This document shows positions 8,935 to 17,353 of a DNA stretch of 29,697 nucleotides, in pieces. The stretch comes from Chloroflexota bacterium (GTDB taxonomy: Bacteria > Chloroflexota > Dehalococcoidia > SAR202 > UBA826), in the NCBI GenBank assembly GCA_002696685.1, contig NZSI01000047.1, forward strand, positions 20,265 to 49,961, read 5' to 3'. A model generated the notes under the pieces. That model did no database searches. It had not been told where the DNA came from and saw nothing but the letters and a program-made list of their open reading frames with translations. A program made the position numbers and the translations under genes. The stretch's first letter is position 1; each line of letters begins with the position of its first letter.

Positions 8935-9606
8935 ATGTATGGCACTGGAATATTAAAAGGCTTAGGTATCACCATGAAAAACCTGGTTTTACCGACACGG
9001 CAATTCAACATTCACCAATATCCGAATAGAAAGGCCAGCCCAGCAGATCTGGCAAAACTGGAAGAAAAAAACACTATTTCTTTCCTATTTTCAAATCCAA
9101 TAAGGTCCGTTAGGGCTTTAGTGGGGCTAGAGACTATAGAAGAACGCTTGCCTCAACATGCTCGGTTTAGGGGTGAGGAGTTCGCTTGGTACGACCAAAG
9201 ATGCACAGGTTGTGCCAGCTGTGCCAAATACTGTCCTCTGGGCATAATCAAAATCGTGACTGACACTAGTGGTGTTGACCTCCAAGAAGGTCAAAGTTAC
9301 GACATAGAAACTTTCGATATTGATATAGGAAGGTGTATGTTCTGTGGTCTATGCGTTGAGGCATGCCCCTATGACGCCCTTCACATGGGAAGCGGATTTG
9401 AAGAGGGTACATACCGCAGAAGTGACCTCATCATTGATGTCGAACGCTTAAGAAAAGCTGATAAGAAACCAAGTACATGGTTTAGACCGCAACTTACAAA
9501 CCGAGGTCATGATCCGATCAAAGGTTCCCAGGCAGACTGGGATGAGGTAGGAAGACACGAGAAACCCTCTGGAGATCAGCAACGTGATAGGTGGGCTAAA
9601 AGATGA
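8935..9606 (+). CDS. nuoI: NADH-quinone oxidoreductase subunit I (two [4Fe-4S] clusters)
   Basis: NuoI is the ferredoxin-like subunit carrying clusters N6a and N6b. Both CxxCxxCxxxCP motifs are intact: CTGCASCAKYCP (C90, C93, C96, C100) and CMFCGLCVEACP (C134, C137, C140, C144). At 223 aa it is longer than typical NuoI (about 160-180). It has an insertion between the N-terminal helix and the first cluster (about residues 32-78) and a hydrophilic, charged C-terminal tail after residue 160. In an enzyme without NuoEFG this subunit would be near the electron entry point, so the extensions could form a docking surface; that is inference. It overlaps nuoJ by ATGA. Confidence 0.95.
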   Translation: MYGTGILKGLGITMKNLVLPTRQFNIHQYPNRKASPADLAKLEEKNTISFLFSNPIRSVRALVGLETIEERLPQHARFRGEEFAWYDQRCTGCASCAKYCPLGIIKIVTDTSGVDLQEGQSYDIETFDIDIGRCMFCGLCVEACPYDALHMGSGFEEGTYRRSDLIIDVERLRKADKKPSTWFRPQLTNRGHDPIKGSQADWDEVGRHEKPSGDQQRDRWAKR

Positions 9607-10151
9607 TCTTAGGTGAGGGAACAGAGGGAGCGTTAATAACTGAGCTGGTGTTCTGGACAATTGCACTATCAACTGTCGTATCAGCTGTAGCGGTTGTCCA
9701 AATACGTGATCTTTTCAGAGCATCTCTATTCTTAATCGTTACTCTTTTAGGAGTTGCAGGGCTCTTTATTCTCCTGAGAGCTGAATTCCTAGCAGGTGTT
9801 CAGCTGATGATTTATGTCGGAGCAATATCAGTATTAATAATATTTGCCATCCTAATGACTAGAGACTTGGAAGAAGGAAGTACCTCCCACAGTTTCAGAA
9901 TTCCTGTCGCACTGGTGTCTCTGATTTTTATGGGTGTTGCTATATATGCAATCTCAAATACAGAGTGGAATATCATAGGAAGTGAAACACTGAATCAAAA
10001 TCAAATGAACCAAGCTGCCGGTGTTTTTACTAATGGTATTCCTACATTGGCAAAATTGTTGCTAAGAGATTTTGTTCTGGCATTCGAGGTAGTGTCTGTG
10101 CTGTTACTCGCAGCTGTGTTAGGTTCGCTGGCTCTTGTGAGAGGTCGCTAA
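9603..10151 (+). CDS. nuoJ: NADH-quinone oxidoreductase subunit J
   Basis: NuoJ is a membrane subunit of complex I with five transmembrane helices. The 182-aa protein shows the conserved core IRDLFRASLFLIVTLLGVAG, then FLAGVQLMIYVGAISVLIIF, where the third helix carries the pi-bulge region important for coupling. It ends with a final helix near residues 155-178. It starts at ATG 9603, overlapping the nuoI stop by four bases, and is followed after 2 bases by nuoK. Confidence 0.95.
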   Translation: MILGEGTEGALITELVFWTIALSTVVSAVAVVQIRDLFRASLFLIVTLLGVAGLFILLRAEFLAGVQLMIYVGAISVLIIFAILMTRDLEEGSTSHSFRIPVALVSLIFMGVAIYAISNTEWNIIGSETLNQNQMNQAAGVFTNGIPTLAKLLLRDFVLAFEVVSVLLLAAVLGSLALVRGR

Positions 10152-10153
10152 AA

Positions 10154-10504
10154 ATGACCTTAGAACGCTTCCTGATTATTGGTGCAATACTTTTTGCAAT
10201 CGGATTATATGGTGCTCTATCAAAAAAACATGCCATAGCGGTTCTTATGTCCCTAGAGCTCATGTTTAATGGTGTGAACGTGACAGCTGTGGCATTGTCA
10301 CGATATACCGTACCCAAAGTTCTCTCTGAAAGTTACCAAACCATGGATAACGCCGCAAGTTTCCTACTCACAGGACAGGTGTTTGCAGTGTTTATCATTA
10401 CAGTCGCAGCCGCAGAAGTAGCGCTAGGGCTCGCAATAATAATTGCAATATATAGGTCTCGCAGCACCGTGCTTGTCACTGAAGCGGCAGACATGAAAAA
10501 GTGA
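10154..10504 (+). CDS. nuoK: NADH-quinone oxidoreductase subunit K
   Basis: NuoK is a three-helix, MrpC-like membrane subunit of complex I. The 116-aa protein contains LERFLIIGAILFAIGLYGAL, then VLMSLELMFNGVNV with the conserved membrane Glu, and VFIITVAAAEVALGLAI with the second conserved Glu, both needed for proton coupling. It is slightly longer than usual (about 100 aa) because of a C-terminal charged tail. It is followed after 16 bases by the small embedded gene rather than directly by nuoL. Confidence 0.95.
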   Translation: MTLERFLIIGAILFAIGLYGALSKKHAIAVLMSLELMFNGVNVTAVALSRYTVPKVLSESYQTMDNAASFLLTGQVFAVFIITVAAAEVALGLAIIIAIYRSRSTVLVTEAADMKK

Positions 10505-10520
10505 TGGATAACTAAGCGCT

Positions 10521-10715
10521 ATGTGGATCGAATATATGGACGCCCCTAACCTCACTGCCGCAGAAATGTGGAAAGACCTGTTTGAGGGTGAGGGTCTCGC
10601 TACAAAAATCATGCCTGAGGGTGAGATTACCAATTGGGCAGAACAGGTTTCTTACAAAATCTACGTCCCAAAGGGTCGTGAACACGTAGCCGACGAAATC
10701 CTAAGGAAACTCTAG
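10521..10715 (+). CDS. Small DUF2007-like protein embedded in the nuo operon
   Basis: A 64-aa cytosolic protein between nuoK and nuoL, 2 bases before the nuoL ATG. The pattern YMDAPNLTAAEMWKDLFEGE, then G, a variable middle, and YKIYVPKGREHVADEILRKL at the end matches the beta-alpha-beta outline of DUF2007 proteins. In these an N-terminal strand, a helix containing LxxEGI and a C-terminal VPxxxxxxAxxIL helix are typical. DUF2007 has been labelled a putative signal-transducing domain and has no proven function. No membrane segment or metal-binding Cys/His is present. Its position implies co-expression with complex I, so an assembly, regulatory or accessory role is possible. It is not a standard Nuo subunit. 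Confidence 0.75.
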   Translation: MWIEYMDAPNLTAAEMWKDLFEGEGLATKIMPEGEITNWAEQVSYKIYVPKGREHVADEILRKL

Positions 10716-10717
10716 AA

Positions 10718-12760
10718 ATGGTCAACGAACAGCTAATTTGGGCCATATTCTTTCTGCCCCTGGCTTCGTTCGCTTTAATTGCGCTAGTAATTAGACCTTT
10801 TTTTAATCACGCCTCTGTTATATCGGGACCTATAGCGGTTGTGTCTATTGGTGCATCTTTTGTGATATCAATTCTTACATTCATTGATACCACCATAAAT
10901 CAACATAATCCCATCGGGGATCCAAAGGATTGGTTATCAATAGGAAACTTTGAATTACAAATTGGAATTCTTCTAGATCCTCTCACTGCAACTATGTTAG
11001 TCGTGGTAACCGGGGTCAGCCTCATGGTGCAAATATATTCCACTTTCTATATGAAAGCTCCAACCCCTGATCATGAGTCGGAAAACCATGAGAACAATGC
11101 TGAACCCGTAGAATTAGGTCAACCAGTGTATGCAAGATATTTTGCCTACATGTCGTTATTCACCGCCTCAATGCTTGGGCTGGTAATGGCTGCTAACGTT
11201 GTTCAATTATTCGTATTCTGGGAACTAGTTGGTCTCTGTTCATACCTTCTTATCGGTTTCTGGTTCCATCGACCCGCCGCAGCTGCGGCTGCAAAAAAAG
11301 CGTTCATTGTAACTAGAGTGGGAGACTTTGGCTTCTTGCTCGCTCTGATGTATCTATTTTCCAAAACCTACCAAGAAAATATCAACTATTTGAACATTCA
11401 GACTATAAACGAAAATTTGCCAGCATTGGTTAGTTCAGGAACCTTAGGTGCAGGAGCATTAACACTTATAGCAATAGGTTTTTTTGTGGGCGCAATAGGA
11501 AAGTCAGGGCAATTCCCACTTCACACTTGGCTTCCCGATGCTATGGAAGGCCCCACACCTGTAAGCGCTCTTATACACGCAGCCACTATGGTTACAGCAG
11601 GCGTTTTCCTCGTCGGAAGATTCTTCCCATTGTTCCAGGCCTCGCAAGACGCCATGATGCTTGTAGCACTCGTTGGTGGAATTACAGCATTATTTGCCGC
11701 AACTATGGGATTAGTTAGCAACGATATTAAACGAGTCCTCGCTTATTCAACCGTGAGTCAGCTTGGATACATGATGCTTGCGTTAGGAATAGGAGCTTAC
11801 GGAGTAGCTATATTTCATCTATTTACGCATGCCTTTTTCAAAGCATTACTCTTCCTAGGGTCAGGCAGCGTTAACCACGCAACCGGTACTTTTGACATGC
11901 GATTTATGGGCGGACTAAGGAAAAAAATGCCTATAACCTATATCACATTCCTAATTGGAAGCCTAAGTCTAGCTGGTATTTTCCCGTTAGCTGGATTTTG
12001 GAGCAAAGACGAAATTTTGCTTAACTCATTCAAATCAGGTACAGAGGGGGGAGAACTCGTCAGCATGATAGTGTTTGTGCTGGCAATAATAGCGGTATTC
12101 ATGACTGCCTTCTATATGTTCCGAGCACTATTCATGACCTTCGAAGGGGAATTTAGAGGAGGATCGGAGAAAGATCCTGAAGCTAATGCCCATGGCCCTG
12201 TGCATCTGGCAGAATCGCCATCGCTTATGGTAATTCCAATGGTGATTCTAGCAATACCAGCAGTACTCATCGGAGTTTTGGCAAATCCACCTCGGGAATT
12301 CCTGGGAATAGAGGCACACTGGATGGTGCATACGTTGGATCATATGTATCACATTCCGGCAGGGGAAGGTTTTGATGTGTCACTTGCTGCCGTTTCGACG
12401 TTGGTAGCCCTGGCGGGAATTGTCTTGGCGATAGCTATGTACAAGCCAAAACCTCTCATCTCACCAGAGTCAATAGGAAAAACTTTAAGACCTGTTCACA
12501 CACTTCTATACAGAAAATACTACTTTGACGAGCTCTACGAAGGCATTTTTGTACGTCAAATCTATTACAGGGGATTGGCACTGGCATCAGACTGGACAGA
12601 TAGAAACATTGTGGATAGAGCCGTTAACATCGTTGGATGGACAGGTGCCAATTTTGGAGGATTGATAAGGCAATTCCAAAATGGGCAAATGCAAATGTAT
12701 GCCACAGTAACATCCATAGGCATAATAGTGATTACCGCCATATTCATTTTTGGTGATTAG
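10718..12760 (+). CDS. nuoL: NADH-quinone oxidoreductase subunit L
   Basis: NuoL is the distal Mrp-antiporter-like proton-pumping subunit. The 680-aa protein has the expected many helices. FWELVGLCSYLLIGFW carries the conserved TM5 Glu, AAAAKKAFIVTRVGDFGF is the family loop, and HTWLPDAMEGPTPVSALIHA (about 269-288) with its partner Lys region is canonical. The C-terminus has the long amphipathic lateral helix (about 600-655) and a last anchor helix (ATVTSIGIIVITAIFIFGD), so the stalk that braces NuoM and NuoN is present. A charged loop rich in His and Glu lies near residues 112-130. nuoM follows after 8 bases. Confidence 0.96.
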   Translation: MVNEQLIWAIFFLPLASFALIALVIRPFFNHASVISGPIAVVSIGASFVISILTFIDTTINQHNPIGDPKDWLSIGNFELQIGILLDPLTATMLVVVTGVSLMVQIYSTFYMKAPTPDHESENHENNAEPVELGQPVYARYFAYMSLFTASMLGLVMAANVVQLFVFWELVGLCSYLLIGFWFHRPAAAAAAKKAFIVTRVGDFGFLLALMYLFSKTYQENINYLNIQTINENLPALVSSGTLGAGALTLIAIGFFVGAIGKSGQFPLHTWLPDAMEGPTPVSALIHAATMVTAGVFLVGRFFPLFQASQDAMMLVALVGGITALFAATMGLVSNDIKRVLAYSTVSQLGYMMLALGIGAYGVAIFHLFTHAFFKALLFLGSGSVNHATGTFDMRFMGGLRKKMPITYITFLIGSLSLAGIFPLAGFWSKDEILLNSFKSGTEGGELVSMIVFVLAIIAVFMTAFYMFRALFMTFEGEFRGGSEKDPEANAHGPVHLAESPSLMVIPMVILAIPAVLIGVLANPPREFLGIEAHWMVHTLDHMYHIPAGEGFDVSLAAVSTLVALAGIVLAIAMYKPKPLISPESIGKTLRPVHTLLYRKYYFDELYEGIFVRQIYYRGLALASDWTDRNIVDRAVNIVGWTGANFGGLIRQFQNGQMQMYATVTSIGIIVITAIFIFGD

Positions 12761-12768
12761 GAAATAGA

Positions 12769-14277
12769 TTGGTGACAGAATTTTCAGGACTGCTGACGGT
12801 GGCAATATTTCTCCCTATAGCGGGGGCAATTGTGATTGCCTTGTTTCTAAACGGAACAATAGCTAGGGGATTTGCTCTCGTAACCACCTTAGTTGAACTA
12901 TTACTAACCTCGTATATTTTCTTGCTCTTCGACAAAGAAAAAGGAGGTTATCAACTCATCGACAAATTTGAAGGGTGGATACCCTTCGATACATTCAGGG
13001 TAGATTATTTCCTGGCAATAGACGGTCTCAGCGCACCTCTGGTATTACTAACAGGTATCTTAGGCATTGTGGCGGTATTCGCCTCTTGGAACGTCTCCCA
13101 GCGGATGAAAGAACATTTCATGTGGTTACTAGTTCTTCAAGGGGCGGTGATCGGTGTTTTCACTGCCATGGACTTTTTCCTGTTTTTCCTGTTTTGGGAA
13201 CTAGAACTTATACCAATGTTCTTTCTGATTTCCATTTGGGGAACTGGTCGAAAAGAATATTCAGCAATGAAATTCGTAATTTTCACCATATTGGGTAGTG
13301 CATTTATGCTGGTTGGAATACTTTCACTGTATTTCTCTACCGGCACTTTTGACATGACACTGCTGCCTGACAAAATAGCAGCCGCAAACCTCATTATGCC
13401 AGCATCTGTTCTATTTTTCCTAACCATCATTGGATTCGCTATCAAACTCCCTGTATTCCCATTCCACACTTGGTTACCCGATGCCCATACCGACGCACCC
13501 ACAGCGGCAAGCGTTATGCTAGCTGGAGTATTGTTAAAAATGGGTGGCTACGGCATGTTCCGTATATCAGCCGCGATGTTTCCGGAGCAATTGATCGACT
13601 ACTCTTGGCTTTTAGCAACCCTTGGTGTCATCAATATTTTATATGGAGCAGCAATCACCGTCAGACAGACAGATCTTAAGAGATTGATCGCATACAGTAG
13701 TGTGAGCCACATGGGATTTGTACTCCTGGGAATTTCTGCGGTAAAAGGGGGGACCGCAGAGCTGGCCATGAATGGGGCTGCATTACAGATGTTCACTCAC
13801 GGTACAATCACAGCGCTTCTATTCCTAACCGTAGGATTTATTTATGAAAAAGCTCACACACGACATATACCTGATCTTGGTGGTTTAGCAGGTAGAATGC
13901 CATTTCTTGCGGCCTCGCTATTGGTGGCAGGACTTGCATCCCTTGGTCTGCCTGGTACAAGCGGCTTCGTCGCAGAAATCACCATATTTCTGGGGAGTTT
14001 CCCAGCTTGGCACTGGTTTGCAGCACTGGCTGCCGTAGGAGTTGTCCTCACAGCTGGATACATCCTGTGGATGATTCAGAGGGTAATGTTTGGACCCAGA
14101 CCAGCACACCATAACACTCTTACTGATGCTTCAATCCCAGAAATGATTCCTATAGCGATACTAGTTGTTTCTATTTTTGTTGTGGGGATTTATCCAGCCG
14201 CAGTATCAGACGTATTTAATACGGGTTTAAACCCTATAGTAGGTGAATTAACTGGTTACGTTATGGGGGGAAAGTAG
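12769..14277 (+). CDS. nuoM: NADH-quinone oxidoreductase subunit M
   Basis: NuoM is the second Mrp-antiporter-like proton-pumping subunit. The length of 502 aa is normal. FFLFWELELIPMFFLISIWG carries the TM5 Glu. The HTWLPDAHTDAPTAASVMLA motif (about 232-251), the following LLKMGGYGMFRI (with the family Lys), and LKRLIAYSSVSHMGFVLLG are typical. The start is TTG 12769 or GTG 12772; AGGAAA at the end of nuoL could serve either. It is separated by one base from nuoN. Confidence 0.96.
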   Translation: MVTEFSGLLTVAIFLPIAGAIVIALFLNGTIARGFALVTTLVELLLTSYIFLLFDKEKGGYQLIDKFEGWIPFDTFRVDYFLAIDGLSAPLVLLTGILGIVAVFASWNVSQRMKEHFMWLLVLQGAVIGVFTAMDFFLFFLFWELELIPMFFLISIWGTGRKEYSAMKFVIFTILGSAFMLVGILSLYFSTGTFDMTLLPDKIAAANLIMPASVLFFLTIIGFAIKLPVFPFHTWLPDAHTDAPTAASVMLAGVLLKMGGYGMFRISAAMFPEQLIDYSWLLATLGVINILYGAAITVRQTDLKRLIAYSSVSHMGFVLLGISAVKGGTAELAMNGAALQMFTHGTITALLFLTVGFIYEKAHTRHIPDLGGLAGRMPFLAASLLVAGLASLGLPGTSGFVAEITIFLGSFPAWHWFAALAAVGVVLTAGYILWMIQRVMFGPRPAHHNTLTDASIPEMIPIAILVVSIFVVGIYPAAVSDVFNTGLNPIVGELTGYVMGGK

Positions 14278-14278
14278 C

Positions 14279-15757
14279 ATGAACCTCCAAGACATACTTC
14301 TCATATCCCCAGAGATTGGCGTAGCTATTGTTGCAGCACTTGTTATCATAATTGACTTGCTTGTTTCCAACAAAAAGATACTTCCTGTTCTGACATTGGT
14401 CACCCTGTTAATCCCATTATTTTTCACCATCCAACTCGATCTAGATATAGATTCCGGATCCAAAACAGGTTTCTCAGGTACCTTCCAAGTTGACGATTTC
14501 GCCATATTTTTCAAATATCTGATTCTGGGTTCAACTGCTATCGTGGTCCTATCTTCCACTGAATATGCAAAAAGATTTGAGGGGCACCAGGGTGAGTATT
14601 ACGCCTTGATTCTTTTTTCGGCTACAGGAATGATGCTCCTAGCTTCCTCTATGGAACTAATCACTTTATACATAGCGTTGGAACTCACTGCCTTGCCTTT
14701 AGCAGCCCTCGCAGCATTTATTCGCGAGCGGAAGTCGGCGGAATCTGGGATCAAATTTCTTGTACTAAGCGCTGTTAGTTCGGCGGTATTACTCTATGGA
14801 ATGGTGTTAGTTTATGGGCTCACGGGGACTAGCCACCTTACTGAAATAGCCTCCTCAATTACTGACTATGGACTGGAGTCCAGCCCAGCTCTATTATTTG
14901 GAATCGTGTTGATTACAGCGGGTTTCGGATTCAAAATATCAGCGGTCCCATTTCAAATGTGGGCGCCGGATGTTTACGAAGGGGCTCCAACACCAGTTAC
15001 AGGATTCCTATCGGTTGCGAGTAAGGCTGCAGGCTTTGCGGTCATATTACGAGTGTTTTATACCTCTTTTGGATTAGATAGTGCCAATATCGACTGGGCC
15101 AACATGATCGCTGTTTTAAGCGCAATATCTATGTCTGTAGGCAACCTGATTGCAATTAGGCAAAATAACATCAAGAGAATGTTAGCCTACAGCACCGTTG
15201 CACAAGCGGGATACCTAATGGTGGGACTGGCAGCAATAACCGCTTTACCTGGGGGAGACGATAATGCAGGACCAATAGGCGTTCTGTTTTACCTCGCGGG
15301 TTACGCCATGACCAATCTTGCGGCATTCAGCGTTATCGTAGCCGTTACTCACAAAACGAACAATGACTCAATAAGCTCTTTTTCTGGACTTGCGAAAGCA
15401 TCCCCACTGATCGCAGGAGCTATGACACTCGCCATGATTTCCCTTATAGGTATACCGCCCACAGTGGGTTTTATGGCAAAAATATACTTGTTTGGCGCCG
15501 CGATGGATACAGGACTGGAGTGGTTAGCAATTGTCGGAGTGGTTAACAGTGTAATTTCAGCTTATTATTACCTTCGGGTTGTCAAAGTAATGTTTCTTTC
15601 TGACCCTAAAAATAATGGAGAAGACTCTAAAACTTCGTACGGAGTTGGAGCTGTTTCCGCTGCCGTAATAGCAATGGCAGGTACATTTTTATTTGGAATA
15701 TACCCCGCACCTATCCTGAGGATAGCGCACACCGCTATTGACTCTCTTATAGGATAG
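14279..15757 (+). CDS. nuoN: NADH-quinone oxidoreductase subunit N
   Basis: NuoN is the third Mrp-antiporter-like proton-pumping subunit, nearest the quinone module. The length of 492 aa is normal, with about 14 hydrophobic segments. LITLYIALELTALPLAALAA carries the conserved TM5 Glu. FQMWAPDVYEGAPTPVTGFL (about 225-244) and IKRMLAYSTVAQAGYLMVGL are diagnostic. It is the last nuo gene; no nuoE, nuoF or nuoG follows. The next gene (NAD kinase) is about 110 bp downstream on the same strand, with no hairpin terminator between, so read-through is possible. Confidence 0.96.
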   Translation: MNLQDILLISPEIGVAIVAALVIIIDLLVSNKKILPVLTLVTLLIPLFFTIQLDLDIDSGSKTGFSGTFQVDDFAIFFKYLILGSTAIVVLSSTEYAKRFEGHQGEYYALILFSATGMMLLASSMELITLYIALELTALPLAALAAFIRERKSAESGIKFLVLSAVSSAVLLYGMVLVYGLTGTSHLTEIASSITDYGLESSPALLFGIVLITAGFGFKISAVPFQMWAPDVYEGAPTPVTGFLSVASKAAGFAVILRVFYTSFGLDSANIDWANMIAVLSAISMSVGNLIAIRQNNIKRMLAYSTVAQAGYLMVGLAAITALPGGDDNAGPIGVLFYLAGYAMTNLAAFSVIVAVTHKTNNDSISSFSGLAKASPLIAGAMTLAMISLIGIPPTVGFMAKIYLFGAAMDTGLEWLAIVGVVNSVISAYYYLRVVKVMFLSDPKNNGEDSKTSYGVGAVSAAVIAMAGTFLFGIYPAPILRIAHTAIDSLIG

Positions 15758-15866
15758 ACATTTAGCCAACATCCCATCTAACTTGATTGTTTGTCTATAA
15801 TAATTACAGGCGTAGACAGTTGTTTGCCCATTCTAGCTTCAGATGTCCTTGTTCTGGGGAAGAAAT

Positions 15867-16769
15867 ATGTCTAATAGAAACAGAATAGCTTTCATTCATA
15901 ATTCGCGAATGCCCGAAACTAAAGAAAAGGCGCAAGAGTTCATTCATGGGCTTGGCCTGAAGGATAGGGCATGGATTTCTTCCGCCGGGAATCTGCCGAA
16001 TAATGCATGCGAACTTGAAGATACATCCTTGGTGGTAGTGGTTGGTGGTGATGGAACTATTCTCAGAGCTGTAAGAGCGATAAGCCCTTTCAACGTACCC
16101 GTTGTCGGTGTCAAAATGGGAAAAGTAGGATTCATGGCTGAACTAAGCCCCGAAGAAGCCATCGCTCAGTTGCCAGAATTTATATCGTTTATATCCAATG
16201 GTCAAAAGTCTGAAACCGTCATCAGGGTAGAGGAACGAATGATGATCGAAGCTAACATTATGCCTGCTTCAGGTGCGAAACCTCGTATCGCAATACACGC
16301 ACTAAACGATATCACCGTTGGTACTAGCAAGGCGGCTAGGCTTGTGGAGCTTGAGGCATCGGTAAACCACGTTCACCTTACAAATTACAGAGCAGATGCA
16401 GTAATAATATCTACTGCTACAGGAAGTACAGGTTATGCCCTATCTGCGGGTGGACCTATAGTGTTTCCAGAAGCCAAAATGATGATATTGCAGCCAGTGG
16501 CGGCCCATACCGGGCTTAGGGACGGTCTTATTCTAGCACCAGATTCATTAATTGAGCTTGAGGCTTCCGATGGCTACCAAGCCTCTATCAGCGCAGATGG
16601 ATTTGTAGATTCCGTACTTGAGTCGGGTGAAAAAGTTATTATTCGCAAAAGCCCTCACACTGCAAAATTTCTCAGAGCACATCAGCCAGACTTCTTTTAC
16701 ACTGCCTTGAACATGAGACTGGGTTTGGCATATAGATCACAGAGACCCCCTGAGGACCCCACAACCTGA
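15867..16769 (+). CDS. nadK: NAD kinase
   Basis: NAD kinase phosphorylates NAD to NADP in the cytosol. The family motif GGDGT (VVVVGGDGTILRAVRA), then NDITVGTSKAARLVELE and ATGSTGYALSAGGPIV, identify it. The ATG at 15867 is preferred because GGGGAAG lies 4 bases upstream and the protein then opens with MSNRNRIAFIHN, as usual for the family (300 aa). An in-frame ATG at 15843 adds eight residues but has no ribosome site. It lies on the nuo strand and is followed by a Nudix gene that may act on a related nucleotide. Confidence 0.95.
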   Translation: MSNRNRIAFIHNSRMPETKEKAQEFIHGLGLKDRAWISSAGNLPNNACELEDTSLVVVVGGDGTILRAVRAISPFNVPVVGVKMGKVGFMAELSPEEAIAQLPEFISFISNGQKSETVIRVEERMMIEANIMPASGAKPRIAIHALNDITVGTSKAARLVELEASVNHVHLTNYRADAVIISTATGSTGYALSAGGPIVFPEAKMMILQPVAAHTGLRDGLILAPDSLIELEASDGYQASISADGFVDSVLESGEKVIIRKSPHTAKFLRAHQPDFFYTALNMRLGLAYRSQRPPEDPTT

Positions 16770-16792
16770 CAGAATCATGAATGTGAGCACCA

Positions 16793-17326
16793 ATGCAAAT
16801 AGATCAAGATCGAACAATCAAATCCGAAATTAAATACGAAGGCAAAATTATTAACGTCAGAGAAGACACTATCTTGTTAGATAATGGGGGCCAGGCCCAA
16901 CGAGAAGTAGCTGAGCATAGACCTGCTGTAGCTATCTTACCCATTGATAATGAAAATAATGTTCTACTGGTCAGGCAATACAGACACCCAACAAAGCAGA
17001 TGATTCTAGAGGTTCCGGCGGGATTGGTAGAATTGGGGGAGGAACCAGATGATAGTGCTATGCGAGAGCTTCGTGAAGAGACCGGATATGCCTCTAGGAA
17101 CCTAAGGCTACTTGGTGGACTTTGGTCGAGTCCAGGATTCACTGACGAGTACCTTTATTGTTACATAGCCAAAGACCTCATAGAAAACCGCTTGCAAGCG
17201 GATGAGGATGAAGAAATAACGGTGGAAAGGATTCCATTAGCCAGAATCAGTCAGTTAATAAAACTGGGAGAAATTCAGGATGCCAAAACAGTGGCAATCA
17301 TTTTGATGGCCACAAACATCTTCTAA
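16793..17326 (+). CDS. Nudix hydrolase, ADP-ribose pyrophosphatase-like
   Basis: The 177-aa protein has a complete Nudix box G77-x5-E83-x7-R91-E92-L-x-E95-E96-x-G98 within GLVELGEEPDDSAMRELREE. The N-terminal half (RPAVAILPIDNENNVLLVRQ, then YRHPTKQMILEVPAG) has the layout of NudF-type ADP-ribose pyrophosphatases, which cleave ADP-ribose to AMP and ribose 5-phosphate. The SPGFTDEYLYCYIA segment after the box is also typical of that group. It is 23 bp from nadK and 27 bp from the M20 gene, so probably in one transcript; the NAD kinase neighbour fits a role in recycling NAD breakdown products. The exact substrate is not proven. Confidence 0.88.
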   Translation: MQIDQDRTIKSEIKYEGKIINVREDTILLDNGGQAQREVAEHRPAVAILPIDNENNVLLVRQYRHPTKQMILEVPAGLVELGEEPDDSAMRELREETGYASRNLRLLGGLWSSPGFTDEYLYCYIAKDLIENRLQADEDEEITVERIPLARISQLIKLGEIQDAKTVAIILMATNIF

Positions 17327-17353
17327 TTTCGAAAGTTTGGGAAGGATCATATT

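Noticed and set aside
15796..15801. Perfect TATAAT before nadK
   Set aside because: No -35 box at a proper distance and no TG extension, so an own promoter is not supported.
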